Shown one piece after another: positions 9,489 through 16,792 of a stretch of DNA of 64,000 nt (its first letter is position 1; every line of letters begins with the position of its first letter). This stretch comes from Saprospiraceae bacterium. Its GTDB lineage: Bacteria; Bacteroidota; Bacteroidia; Chitinophagales; Saprospiraceae. The notes below the pieces were generated by a model. It made no database searches. It worked only from the letters and a program-made list of their open reading frames with translations, and was not told where the DNA came from. The DNA is taken from the NCBI GenBank assembly GCA_020630775.1, contig JAHDIN010000002.1, positions 1-64,000 on the forward strand. The letters are read 5' to 3'. A program made the translations under genes and the position numbers.

Positions 9489-10712
9489 TCACTTTGATAG
9501 TTTTCTTTGAAGTTCGAAATTGTAAACTTGGCGCCCCAATTGTGCTAGAAAGGGGATGCCTAATGTTTCGTACTCATAATTATCGTCATTATAAGTCTCG
9601 TTTGCATTAACGTGTATGGTTGCCGTTAAGAAAAAGGCAATATCATTTGATTTGTCTTCAATGTAAGCCACATCAATAAGGTAACCATAAGCATAACCTA
9701 CCTTATTGTGAATTTTTATTTGTTCTGGCATGGGTGCCTTTGAATCGCCATATATGAAAAATTTGACATAACTATCATAGTAGCTGCTGTCATATTTTAA
9801 TGATGTGAATTGACGTGGAGGTTTAGACATAACCTCTTTCAAAAAAGTATAATCTTGATCAGTTAATTTGAAACGCTCTTCTTCGGAGAATATTTCTGGA
9901 TAAATAATACGCATTAATGATTTCTCCAGATCAATGATATTAATAAAGTTTTTAGTTGAAAAGTCAAAAGGAGTTTTGATGAGTTGACCATTTTTTTGAT
10001 ACGCTTTTCCTTTTTGAGTCCTTTTTAATTTATCAAACTCTGTATTTACTGCCTTTCTTTCTTTTTCGAAATATATAATGGTATCGTTATCCATTAATTT
10101 GTAAGGGTTGCAATAAAGTTGGTCATCGGCAGAGTAGCCTCCAACACCAACGCGATGTACAATTCTAGAATTGGAAAAAATACCTTTCTTTTTTAAAGTC
10201 TTATTAATATAGTCTGTTCCTAGAAATTCATATAGTCTGTTGTAGGCGTTGTTGTCACTTACGGCAAAGATTTTCTTTATGTATTGATAGATATTTGGCT
10301 TTAGTGAATTTGTTGTTGAATCCGAATATTCAAAAGTCTGAGGTGGACGTACTGAATCAATAACCAAGTCTAAAATTTTGTTTCGTGAAATTTTAAGACT
10401 GTCTTTAATATGATTTAATTTCTCTAATGCTAAAAAAGCTACTGGCATTTTTACTGTGCTTGCAGGATAAAAGTAAAGTGTGGTATCTACATTAAATTGA
10501 TAGCTCTTAAAGGATATGTCTTCATTTGATTTTTCGATTTGGGTATATCGGATTTGACATTCAAATTTAGGATCCGTGAGAATTTTGGAATGGTCTGGGT
10601 CTTTAAATTCTAAGACACCTAATGGAAATTCGTGGACATTATTTTGGCAACTAAAACAACAAGTAAGCGTAACTAATATAAGGAGGTGAAATATGTTTAG
10701 ATGTTGTTTCAT
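9489..10712 (-). CDS. Class A beta-lactamase-like serine hydrolase, probable lipoprotein
   Basis: 407 residues. All three penicillin-recognising motifs are present: S85-T-V-K88 (SxxK), S152-D-N154 (SDN) and K337-V-G339 (KxG). The N-terminus is hydrophobic and rich in cysteine (LVTLTCCFSCQ), suggesting a lipoprotein attached at C22, although the lipobox is loose. At 407 residues it is longer than a secreted class A beta-lactamase (about 290), with a long insert between the SDN and KxG motifs. It may therefore be a cell-wall or peptide hydrolase rather than a resistance enzyme. The start codon overlaps the stop of rsmE by 4 bases (ATGA), so the two are probably translationally coupled. Its end abuts the convergent propeller gene. 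Confidence 0.85.
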   Translation of the reverse strand: MKQHLNIFHLLILVTLTCCFSCQNNVHEFPLGVLEFKDPDHSKILTDPKFECQIRYTQIEKSNEDISFKSYQFNVDTTLYFYPASTVKMPVAFLALEKLNHIKDSLKISRNKILDLVIDSVRPPQTFEYSDSTTNSLKPNIYQYIKKIFAVSDNNAYNRLYEFLGTDYINKTLKKKGIFSNSRIVHRVGVGGYSADDQLYCNPYKLMDNDTIIYFEKERKAVNTEFDKLKRTQKGKAYQKNGQLIKTPFDFSTKNFINIIDLEKSLMRIIYPEIFSEEERFKLTDQDYTFLKEVMSKPPRQFTSLKYDSSYYDSYVKFFIYGDSKAPMPEQIKIHNKVGYAYGYLIDVAYIEDKSNDIAFFLTATIHVNANETYNDDNYEYETLGIPFLAQLGRQVYNFELQRKLSK

Positions 10713-11404
10713 AAATTGACCAATAAGTTGAGCGCTACGATACCTGCTGTTTCTGTTCTCAATCTATTTTTAGAAATATTCACAATTTTAAATCCTGCAT
10801 CTATACCACTTTGAATTTCATCATTATTAAAATCCCCTTCTGGTCCTATTAAAATAATTGATGGTGTGTTTGTTAAGGTTTCGTCTTTTAAATGTGTGTT
10901 GTTTGGTTTATAGTGTGATAGGAATTTATTAATATTTTTATTGTGATGTGATTCGAATATGGATTCCAATTTTTTGACAGCTTGAATCTTAGGGTGATGC
11001 CATCTTTTGGATTGTAGAGCAGCACTTTTAATTATCTTCTCTGCACGTTCAATATTGATTTTTTGTCTTTCAGAATTTTTACTCTGCATTGGGATTATTG
11101 TATCAATTCCTATCTCTACACTTTTTTCAATAAACCATTCCCATCGATTTCTATTTTTTGGAGGAGCGATGGCTATTGTGATAGGATTATTCGACGCATC
11201 ATGGTTGACCAAATTAATAATTGAAAGTGCTGCAGATTTTTTTTCAATCTTTTCGATTATAGCTTCAGCTTCTTGCCCTTTACCATCTGTGATATGGATT
11301 TTTTGACCTTCCTTATATCTCAATACATGACAACAATGTTTAAAGTCATCGTCGATAAGTATAGAGCCTGACGGATTAATATGGCTGACGTAAAAAACAT
11401 TCAT
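10709..11404 (-). CDS. rsmE: 16S rRNA m3U1498 methyltransferase RsmE
   Basis: 231 residues, the normal length of RsmE. It methylates N3 of U1498 of 16S rRNA using S-adenosylmethionine. The SPOUT knot signatures are clear near the C-terminus: LIGPEGDFNNDE, then NRLRTETAGIVALN, the usual LRTETA methyl-donor loop. The N-terminal PUA-like part begins MNVFYVSHI and has HVLRYKEGQ. First gene of a two-gene unit with the beta-lactamase-like lipoprotein, overlapping it by 4 bases. Divergent from rseP across 146 bases. Confidence 0.96.
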   Translation of the reverse strand: MNVFYVSHINPSGSILIDDDFKHCCHVLRYKEGQKIHITDGKGQEAEAIIEKIEKKSAALSIINLVNHDASNNPITIAIAPPKNRNRWEWFIEKSVEIGIDTIIPMQSKNSERQKINIERAEKIIKSAALQSKRWHHPKIQAVKKLESIFESHHNKNINKFLSHYKPNNTHLKDETLTNTPSIILIGPEGDFNNDEIQSGIDAGFKIVNISKNRLRTETAGIVALNLLVNL

Positions 11405-11465
11405 GAGCTCGTGACGTTTATGTTTATGGCTAGTAAAGGCAGTGGTTTTATGACTATTTAATTGC

Positions 11466-11473
11466 TACTTTTG
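11466..11473 (+). promoter_or_regulatory. -7 promoter element for rseP
   Basis: TACTTTTG matches TAnnTTTG exactly and lies 77 bases before the rseP ATG. A clear TTG -33 box is missing (GTGGTTTT is at about the right place). The predicted leader is about 70 bases. Confidence 0.45.
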
Positions 11474-11550
11474 CCACACTTATTAAATGAAGTTATATAA
11501 ATCACTTCAATACTTAACATACATTTGATTACAATTATTCCAGATTATTT

Positions 11551-12939
11551 ATGTGGATTACGATAGCACAGTTCTTTTTAAGTTTATCAATTCTGGTTGT
11601 TCTTCACGAATTGGGGCATTTCGCTCCTGCTAAATGGTTTAAGACACGAGTTGAGAAATTTTATCTTTTTTTCAATCCGGGATTTTCACTTTATAAAGTT
11701 CAGAAGGGAGAGACTGAATATGGGATAGGTTGGTTGCCATTAGGGGGTTACGTGAAAATATCTGGAATGATCGATGAGAGTATGGATACGGATCAGATGA
11801 AAGGCCCACCTCAGCCTTGGGAATTTCGATCAAAACCCGCTTGGCAAAGATTGATTATTATGATCGGTGGTGTCACGGTTAATTTTATTTTGGGAATTTT
11901 CCTTTTTGGAATGGTATTTTGGGTTTGGGGTGAAGAATATCTGCCTAATGATCAATTGAAAGATGGCATAGGAGTTACGCAGCTAGGTTTAGAAATGGGA
12001 TTGAGAGATGGCGATAAAATTGTTAGCATAGGTGATAAGCTATTTACAAAATATAATCCAGGGTTTTTTAATAAGGAAATTGTAATTAATGGTGCTGATA
12101 ACGCCAAGGTTATTCGTAATGGAAAAGAAGTTGTCGTTCCAATAGACTCAAATTATGCTGAATACTTTTCTAAATATGAGAATAAAGGCGAAAAAGCTTT
12201 TGCATTAAAAATGCCTGCCGTTGTAAGTTCAATTAATTCATCTTCAAAAGCAGATGCAGCAAGTGCTGGAATCAAAGTTGGAGATGAGATAATTGGATTT
12301 AACGGCATAACAACGATGTATTTTCACGTATTAGTTGACTCTGTTTTAAGTCAAACCAAACAGGAGGCTAATAGTACTTTCAAAATAAAACGAGGTGCTG
12401 ATACATTAGATATTTCTTATCTAACGCTTTTTCCTAAAAAGAAAGGATTGTTGAGAAGACTACTTGGTAAAGATGCTGAAATGCAACGTCGAATTGGATT
12501 TGAGATGCATGGTCCGAATAAATACTACACCAGAGAAATTGAGCATTTCAATTTCGTGCCAGCGTTTTCAAAAGGATGGTCTGAGTCAATTGGATTTTTA
12601 GGAGATCAGATAAAAGCTTTCGGGCAAATGATTAGAGGTAAGATAAAAGCTAAAGATTCGTTAGGTAGTTTTATTACCATTGGCCAGTTGTTTGGGCCCA
12701 CTTGGGATTGGAAGAACTTTTGGCGTATGACCGCTATGCTTTCTATTCTTTTAGGATTTTTCAACTTATTGCCTATACCTGCTCTTGATGGTGGTTATGT
12801 TATGTTTTTACTCTTCGAAAGTATAACAGGTATAAAAGTTTCAGATGCTGTTATGGAGAAAACCACCATGATTGGTTTTTTCGTATTGATGGGTTTGATG
12901 CTTTATGCTTTGTCACTAGATATTATGCGTCAGTTTTAA
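11551..12939 (+). CDS. rseP: RIP site-2 metalloprotease RseP
   Basis: 462 residues, an inner-membrane zinc protease that cuts substrates within the membrane, typically anti-sigma factors after a first periplasmic cut. The zinc motif HELGH is at residues 19-23 in the first membrane segment. Another hydrophobic segment follows (LIIMIGGVTVNFILGIF). PDZ-type sequence is visible around residues 130-290 (DGDKIVSIGD, GIKVGDEIIGFNG), suggesting two PDZ copies. The third metal ligand region is NLLPIPALDGG near residue 410 (LDG motif). One odd point: FAPAKWF follows HELGH, where the family often has an A-R pair. It heads a plus-strand run with hscB 10 bases downstream. Confidence 0.95.
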   Translation: MWITIAQFFLSLSILVVLHELGHFAPAKWFKTRVEKFYLFFNPGFSLYKVQKGETEYGIGWLPLGGYVKISGMIDESMDTDQMKGPPQPWEFRSKPAWQRLIIMIGGVTVNFILGIFLFGMVFWVWGEEYLPNDQLKDGIGVTQLGLEMGLRDGDKIVSIGDKLFTKYNPGFFNKEIVINGADNAKVIRNGKEVVVPIDSNYAEYFSKYENKGEKAFALKMPAVVSSINSSSKADAASAGIKVGDEIIGFNGITTMYFHVLVDSVLSQTKQEANSTFKIKRGADTLDISYLTLFPKKKGLLRRLLGKDAEMQRRIGFEMHGPNKYYTREIEHFNFVPAFSKGWSESIGFLGDQIKAFGQMIRGKIKAKDSLGSFITIGQLFGPTWDWKNFWRMTAMLSILLGFFNLLPIPALDGGYVMFLLFESITGIKVSDAVMEKTTMIGFFVLMGLMLYALSLDIMRQF

Positions 12940-12949
12940 AAACTCTGAT

Positions 12950-13465
12950 TTGAATTACTTCGAACTTTTTAATATTAAGGTTACATATAATATTGATAAA
13001 GCCGAGCTTACCCAGAAATATTATATGTTGTCTATGGATAACCATCCTGATAAATATACTTTGAGTGCTGCTGCTGCTCAGGATGATGCATTAATAAAAT
13101 CTACACGCATTAATGAAGGATATAAGGTTCTGAAGGATGACCACAAGCGATTAAAATACTTATTACAATTGTTTGGTGTCAATTTTGAAGAAGGCAAAGA
13201 AACGGTTCCGCAATCCTTTTTGATGGAGATGATGGATATAAATGAGAAGATTATGGAACTTCAAATTGAACCCGACGAGGATAGGCTAAATGAGCTAAAA
13301 TCAGACATTAAATCCCTTGATGATCGACTATTTGAAGAAGTTTCGCCATTATTTATTAAATTTGAAAAAGTCAAACCCTTAATAAGTGATCTTAAACCCC
13401 TTAAAGATTACTATCTTAAAAAACAATATTTAAATAATTTACTTAACAATCTAAAAAATGGCTAA
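12950..13465 (+). CDS. hscB: Fe-S co-chaperone HscB (J-domain protein)
   Basis: 171 residues, typical for HscB. The J-domain occupies the first 75 residues, with the HPD motif at H32-P33-D34. The helical C-terminal HSCB oligomerisation domain follows (QSFLMEMMDINEKI, then the basic helix ending LNNLLNNLKNG). HscB delivers the IscU scaffold to an Hsp70 for iron-sulfur cluster transfer in the cytoplasm. The start is TTG; the family N-terminus (NYFELFNI) begins right after it and the nearest ATG would remove half the J-domain. It follows rseP by 10 bases and overlaps the next gene by 8. No isc or suf genes are in view. Confidence 0.9.
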   Translation: MNYFELFNIKVTYNIDKAELTQKYYMLSMDNHPDKYTLSAAAAQDDALIKSTRINEGYKVLKDDHKRLKYLLQLFGVNFEEGKETVPQSFLMEMMDINEKIMELQIEPDEDRLNELKSDIKSLDDRLFEEVSPLFIKFEKVKPLISDLKPLKDYYLKKQYLNNLLNNLKNG

Positions 13466-14051
13466 AACTAAATTACCGGAAAATCGGACAAAGAAGGTTA
13501 AGAATCTTTCCAATGAAAAGTGGAAGAAAATAGCAACACCTTCGCCTTCTAACAGAGTTAATTATTACATTTCCAACAAGGGAAGACTTAAATCTATCGA
13601 CAAAAATAACAAGTCTGAATATCTCTTAAATCCTTCACCTGATAGGCAAGGCTATATGAGATCTTCAGTAAAATTGGAAGATAGAAACTACGCAATTTAC
13701 TTGCACATGCAAGTGGCAAAGTATTGGTCAAAAAAGCCTTCACGTAATTATACCAGGTACATCCACAAAGATTTGGATCGATCTAATAATAAGCCTTCAA
13801 ATGTTATTTGGGTGACAGAAGATGGATGGAGAAAGTATGTGCAGGCTAGAGCCAAGAAATATGGTTTTGTAGCCCATAGAAAAGGAGGTAAGCCAAAGTT
13901 GACCGAGGCTAAGGTGGCTATGATTAAAAAGCACTTGAAGCAAGGTAAAATGCTTAAGCACAAAATTGCTGAGAAGTATGGTGTAAGTCACACGCAAATC
14001 AATAGAATCGAAAGAGGTGAAAATTGGGGCCACGTTAAGGCGAAAAAATAG
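13458..14051 (+). CDS. NUMOD4 / HNH-type protein with C-terminal helix-turn-helix
   Basis: 197 residues, strongly basic. Residues about 18-50 match the NUMOD4 DNA-binding motif (EKWKKIATP, then NYYISNKGRLKS). Residues about 80-120 form an HNH_3-like nuclease core with LHMQVAKYW, then HKDLDRSNNKPSNVIWVT, keeping the His and Asn positions. Residues 140-190 carry a helix-turn-helix (HKIAEKYGVSHTQINRIERG). This layout is seen in phage and intron homing endonucleases, but there is no intron, intein or prophage here. It overlaps hscB by 8 bases, as a normal operon gene would. It could be a domesticated nuclease or DNA-binding regulator. Composition resembles its neighbours, so transfer was not recent. 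Confidence 0.8.
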   Translation: MAKTKLPENRTKKVKNLSNEKWKKIATPSPSNRVNYYISNKGRLKSIDKNNKSEYLLNPSPDRQGYMRSSVKLEDRNYAIYLHMQVAKYWSKKPSRNYTRYIHKDLDRSNNKPSNVIWVTEDGWRKYVQARAKKYGFVAHRKGGKPKLTEAKVAMIKKHLKQGKMLKHKIAEKYGVSHTQINRIERGENWGHVKAKK

Positions 14052-14136
14052 ACTTTCTAGGCGTTCATAGATTTAGGCATATTTATTGTACTTCTTAGGT
14101 TGAGATGAAACATGGGAAAAGCATAACGCATTTTCT

Positions 14137-14463
14137 ATGAAAGAATTAACCTTAACACACACCGCTCACACAGACGGAGCTTCAGTACAAATATCTGGCA
14201 GTTTAAAATCTATGAACGCCTTGAATTTAAAATCCGAGCTTCATAAATACATTAGCAAAAGACAGACATTAACAATAGACATCACCAATGTCACCGAAAT
14301 TGATTTGACTGGCCTGAATGCACTTATGTTTACCAAAATTAAGTGTTCGCTCAAATATTCAGATATGATATTGGTTGCAGCAGATGATCATCCAATTATG
14401 AAGCTTTTGAGACTAACAAAATCTGAAGGCCAATTTAATCTTCAGAAGCCAGCGCTAGCTTAG
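14137..14463 (+). CDS. STAS-domain protein (anti-anti-sigma factor-like)
   Basis: 108 residues, a single STAS domain as in SpoIIAA/RsbV. The signature around the regulatory site reads TEIDLTGLNAL; Thr58 sits where SpoIIAA has the phosphorylated serine, so a phospho-switch is possible. It probably binds a switch kinase or another STAS partner in the cytoplasm, but none is next to it. The ATG at 14137 follows an 85-base gap after the HNH gene. The last 29 bases overlap the convergent EamA gene, so the 3' ends are antisense to each other. Confidence 0.82.
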   Translation: MKELTLTHTAHTDGASVQISGSLKSMNALNLKSELHKYISKRQTLTIDITNVTEIDLTGLNALMFTKIKCSLKYSDMILVAADDHPIMKLLRLTKSEGQFNLQKPALA

Positions 14464-15319
14464 AAGACTTTTTAGCATTCATATAAATCTCAATTATAAA
14501 ACTGGTCATAATTAAAGTGCCTCCAATTAGAGTGGGTATACTTGGGATTTCATTTAGCAAAAATAGACCGAAAAGGATACCATAAACAGGTATGATGCTA
14601 CTGACTAAACTAACAGTAACTGCAGAAAAGTGCTTGAGGTTTTTTACTAAAAGGGTGTGTCCGATACATGTGGTTATTAAAGCTAAAGCAAAAATATAGG
14701 TCCAATCAGATTTTATAAAATCAGCATTTTTAAAAAACAGAAATGGCATCATCATAAGTGTCATGATGAGTAATTGAAACCACATAAGTACTGATCCATT
14801 ATAGGTTTTAATAACACGCTTTGTGTAAATGTTTCTTAATGCATAGAATAGTGCTGAAGCTAGTCCAGCAAAAATGGCGATTACAATTTTATCATTAAAG
14901 TCTACTGAAGGCAGAATGATATATACACCAATAATTACAAGTGTAGCTAAGAGTAAGTGGTACATCTTAAACTTAGTCTTTAAAATGAGAGGTTCGAGAA
15001 TGGCTGTCATCGCAGGGAAAGCGTGTAACGTCAACATAGCAATCGCAATACTTGAAAAAGCTAAGGAATAGAAATAAGTCACCCAATGAAGCCCCATTAA
15101 AACACCAGCAATGATAATTAGATAAAGGTCTGATCTGGATTTAATCCTTAGGTCTAAATTTTTAAACTTTACGAATAATCCTAGCAGTATGAAAGCTATA
15201 AGGCACCGATAAAAAATAATAAGCTCAGGAGGTATCTTTATAAGCCTACCAAAAATACCTGAGGTGCTGATAAAGAATACAGCAAGATTTAATTCTATTA
15301 AAGGATAATTCTTTTTCAA
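14435..15319 (-). CDS. EamA/DMT-family transporter
   Basis: 294 residues with about ten hydrophobic segments in two EamA repeats, the usual drug/metabolite transporter size. The first repeat begins LNLAVFFISTSGIFGRLI and the second near residue 150 (IVIAIFAGLASALFYALRN). It sits in the inner membrane; the substrate cannot be read from sequence. The start is TTG at 15319 (KKNYPLIELN follows) because no ATG is suitably placed. It lies 12 bases downstream of the esterase gene on the same strand, so the two are probably cotranscribed. Its 3' end overlaps the STAS gene by 29 bases. Confidence 0.88.
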   Translation of the reverse strand: MKKNYPLIELNLAVFFISTSGIFGRLIKIPPELIIFYRCLIAFILLGLFVKFKNLDLRIKSRSDLYLIIIAGVLMGLHWVTYFYSLAFSSIAIAMLTLHAFPAMTAILEPLILKTKFKMYHLLLATLVIIGVYIILPSVDFNDKIVIAIFAGLASALFYALRNIYTKRVIKTYNGSVLMWFQLLIMTLMMMPFLFFKNADFIKSDWTYIFALALITTCIGHTLLVKNLKHFSAVTVSLVSSIIPVYGILFGLFLLNEIPSIPTLIGGTLIMTSFIIEIYMNAKKSSKLALASED

Positions 15320-15331
15320 TCTTTTGCTAAA

Positions 15332-16030
15332 TCACTTCAATAATGGTTCAAGGTGTGTCCAGACGTTTTCCAAGACTATTTTTTGCCCTTTAGGATTGGG
15401 ATGTTTTCCATCAGGTAAATTCAGTTCAGGTATTTGGGCAACATTTTCAAGAAAGAACGGAATTCTTTTGACGTTATATTTTTTGGATAACTTGGGAAAG
15501 ATGGTATTAAAACTTTTTTCGTAATCATTACCCATATTTGGAGGTGCAAGCATTCCTGCCAGAATTATCTGAACATTACTATTTTTTTTCATTACCGCTT
15601 CAATGATCTTCTCAAGATTCGATTCTGTTTGTGCGACATCTAATCCGCGCAACATATCATTAGCCCCTAGTTCTAAGATGAAAATATCTACAGCTTGGTT
15701 CAATACCCAATTGATTCTCTGTAACCCTTCAGCAGTTGTTTCTCCGCTTAATCCAGCGTTAACTACTTTGAAATTTAAACCTAAAGAATCTATCCTTTTT
15801 TGCAATAAAAAGGTCCAGCCGTCGGATTCGTCTTTAAGGCCATAGCCAGCAGTAAGGCTATTCCCGAAGCAAAGTATCGATTTAGAATCCTCTTTAGTCG
15901 AATTGTTCTCTGTTTTTAGTTTTTTTTCAACCTCCTGAGGACCTTCTGCGTTAGTAGTCTGAATATCTTTACAGGAAGCGTTAAATAGAAAAGAAAGTAA
16001 AACTAAAAAATAGCCAACACGCTTAATCAT
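15332..16030 (-). CDS. TesA-type arylesterase (SGNH/GDSL hydrolase), probable lipoprotein
   Basis: 232 residues. SGNH blocks are clear: FGNSLTAGYG (catalytic Ser58; block I reads GNSL, a common variant), GLSGETTAEG (oxyanion Gly), ELGANDMLRG (Asn), and the C-terminal DGKHPNPKGQ with catalytic Asp and His. Such enzymes hydrolyse acyl esters or thioesters in the periplasm. The N-terminus is a signal peptide ending NASC20, so a lipid anchor is likely. It is divergent from an ABC transporter pair of the YbbA/YbbP type, the same arrangement as tesA and ybbAP in Escherichia coli. A good promoter lies just upstream. Confidence 0.9.
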   Translation of the reverse strand: MIKRVGYFLVLLSFLFNASCKDIQTTNAEGPQEVEKKLKTENNSTKEDSKSILCFGNSLTAGYGLKDESDGWTFLLQKRIDSLGLNFKVVNAGLSGETTAEGLQRINWVLNQAVDIFILELGANDMLRGLDVAQTESNLEKIIEAVMKKNSNVQIILAGMLAPPNMGNDYEKSFNTIFPKLSKKYNVKRIPFFLENVAQIPELNLPDGKHPNPKGQKIVLENVWTHLEPLLK

Positions 16031-16047
16031 GATTTAAATTTATCAAT

Positions 16048-16076
16048 CAAAATTAGGCATAATCAGCTGTTTCAAA
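16048..16076 (-). promoter_or_regulatory. Promoter for the esterase-EamA unit
   Basis: On the minus strand TTTG (16076-16073) is followed after 17 bases by TAATTTTG (16055-16048), fitting the flavobacterial TTG-N17-23-TAnnTTTG pattern. The -7 element ends 17 bases before the ATG at 16030, giving a short leader of about 12 bases. Confidence 0.55.
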
Positions 16077-16096
16077 TCAACATCTTAGAAATATAT

Positions 16097-16792
16097 ATGG
16101 ATAAAATATTAGAGGTTAAGGACCTTTCGAAAATATACAAAAGCGGTAGCCGAGATCTAGAGGTATTAAGGAATATAAATTTTACTGTTCATCAAGGAGA
16201 TATCGTTTCAATCGTTGGCCCATCTGGTAGTGGTAAAACAACCTTGCTTGGATTATGTGCTGGATTAGATGCACCTAGCTCAGGAGAGGTCATTCTTCAC
16301 AATCAATCTATTGGTGGCTTGTCTGAAAATGATAAAGCGCAATTGAGGAATAAGTATGTAGGTTTCGTGTTTCAGAATTTTCAATTGATACCCACATTAA
16401 CGGCTATTGAGAATGTGATGATACCGCTAGAATTATTGGGAGTAAAAAATGCGCAATCACAGTGCGAATCTTTATTGGATAGGGTAGGACTTGGTGATAG
16501 GATGACACATTATCCATCTCAACTATCAGGAGGTGAGCAACAAAGAGTATCTATTGCGCGTGCATTTAGTAATAATCCTAAAATTTTATTTGCAGACGAA
16601 CCCACTGGTAATCTTGATGATGAGACAGGTATGAAAATAGAGCACTTACTATTCGAATTAAATAAAGAACAAGGCACCACTTTAGTAGTTGTTACGCATG
16701 ATCTAGAATTGGCAAATAAGACCAATAGAACGATAAGATTAAAAGGCGGGCAAATAATTTTAGATCAAGTTCAAAATGTCGTTAACAGTTAA
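16097..16792 (+). CDS. ABC transporter ATPase, YbbA/LolD-like
   Basis: 231 residues. Walker A is G41-PSGSGKTT, the signature is LSGGEQQRVSIAR, and Walker B is ILFADEPTGNLDD followed by a switch histidine (VVTHD). This is the MacB/LolD/YbbA subfamily that powers FtsX-like permeases rather than classical importers. It overlaps the permease gene by 17 bases if that gene starts at 16776. Divergent synteny with a TesA-type esterase supports YbbA rather than LolD. Substrate unknown. Confidence 0.92.
   Translation: MDKILEVKDLSKIYKSGSRDLEVLRNINFTVHQGDIVSIVGPSGSGKTTLLGLCAGLDAPSSGEVILHNQSIGGLSENDKAQLRNKYVGFVFQNFQLIPTLTAIENVMIPLELLGVKNAQSQCESLLDRVGLGDRMTHYPSQLSGGEQQRVSIARAFSNNPKILFADEPTGNLDDETGMKIEHLLFELNKEQGTTLVVVTHDLELANKTNRTIRLKGGQIILDQVQNVVNS

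Noticed and set aside
9489-10712. Class A beta-lactamase-like gene as an antibiotic resistance gene
   Set aside because: The motifs fit the wider serine hydrolase family, but length and context do not support a resistance role.
15857-15868. GNSL in place of GDSL in the esterase as a lost active site
   Set aside because: GNSL is a common variant in TesA-like arylesterases; Ser, Gly, Asn, Asp and His are all kept.
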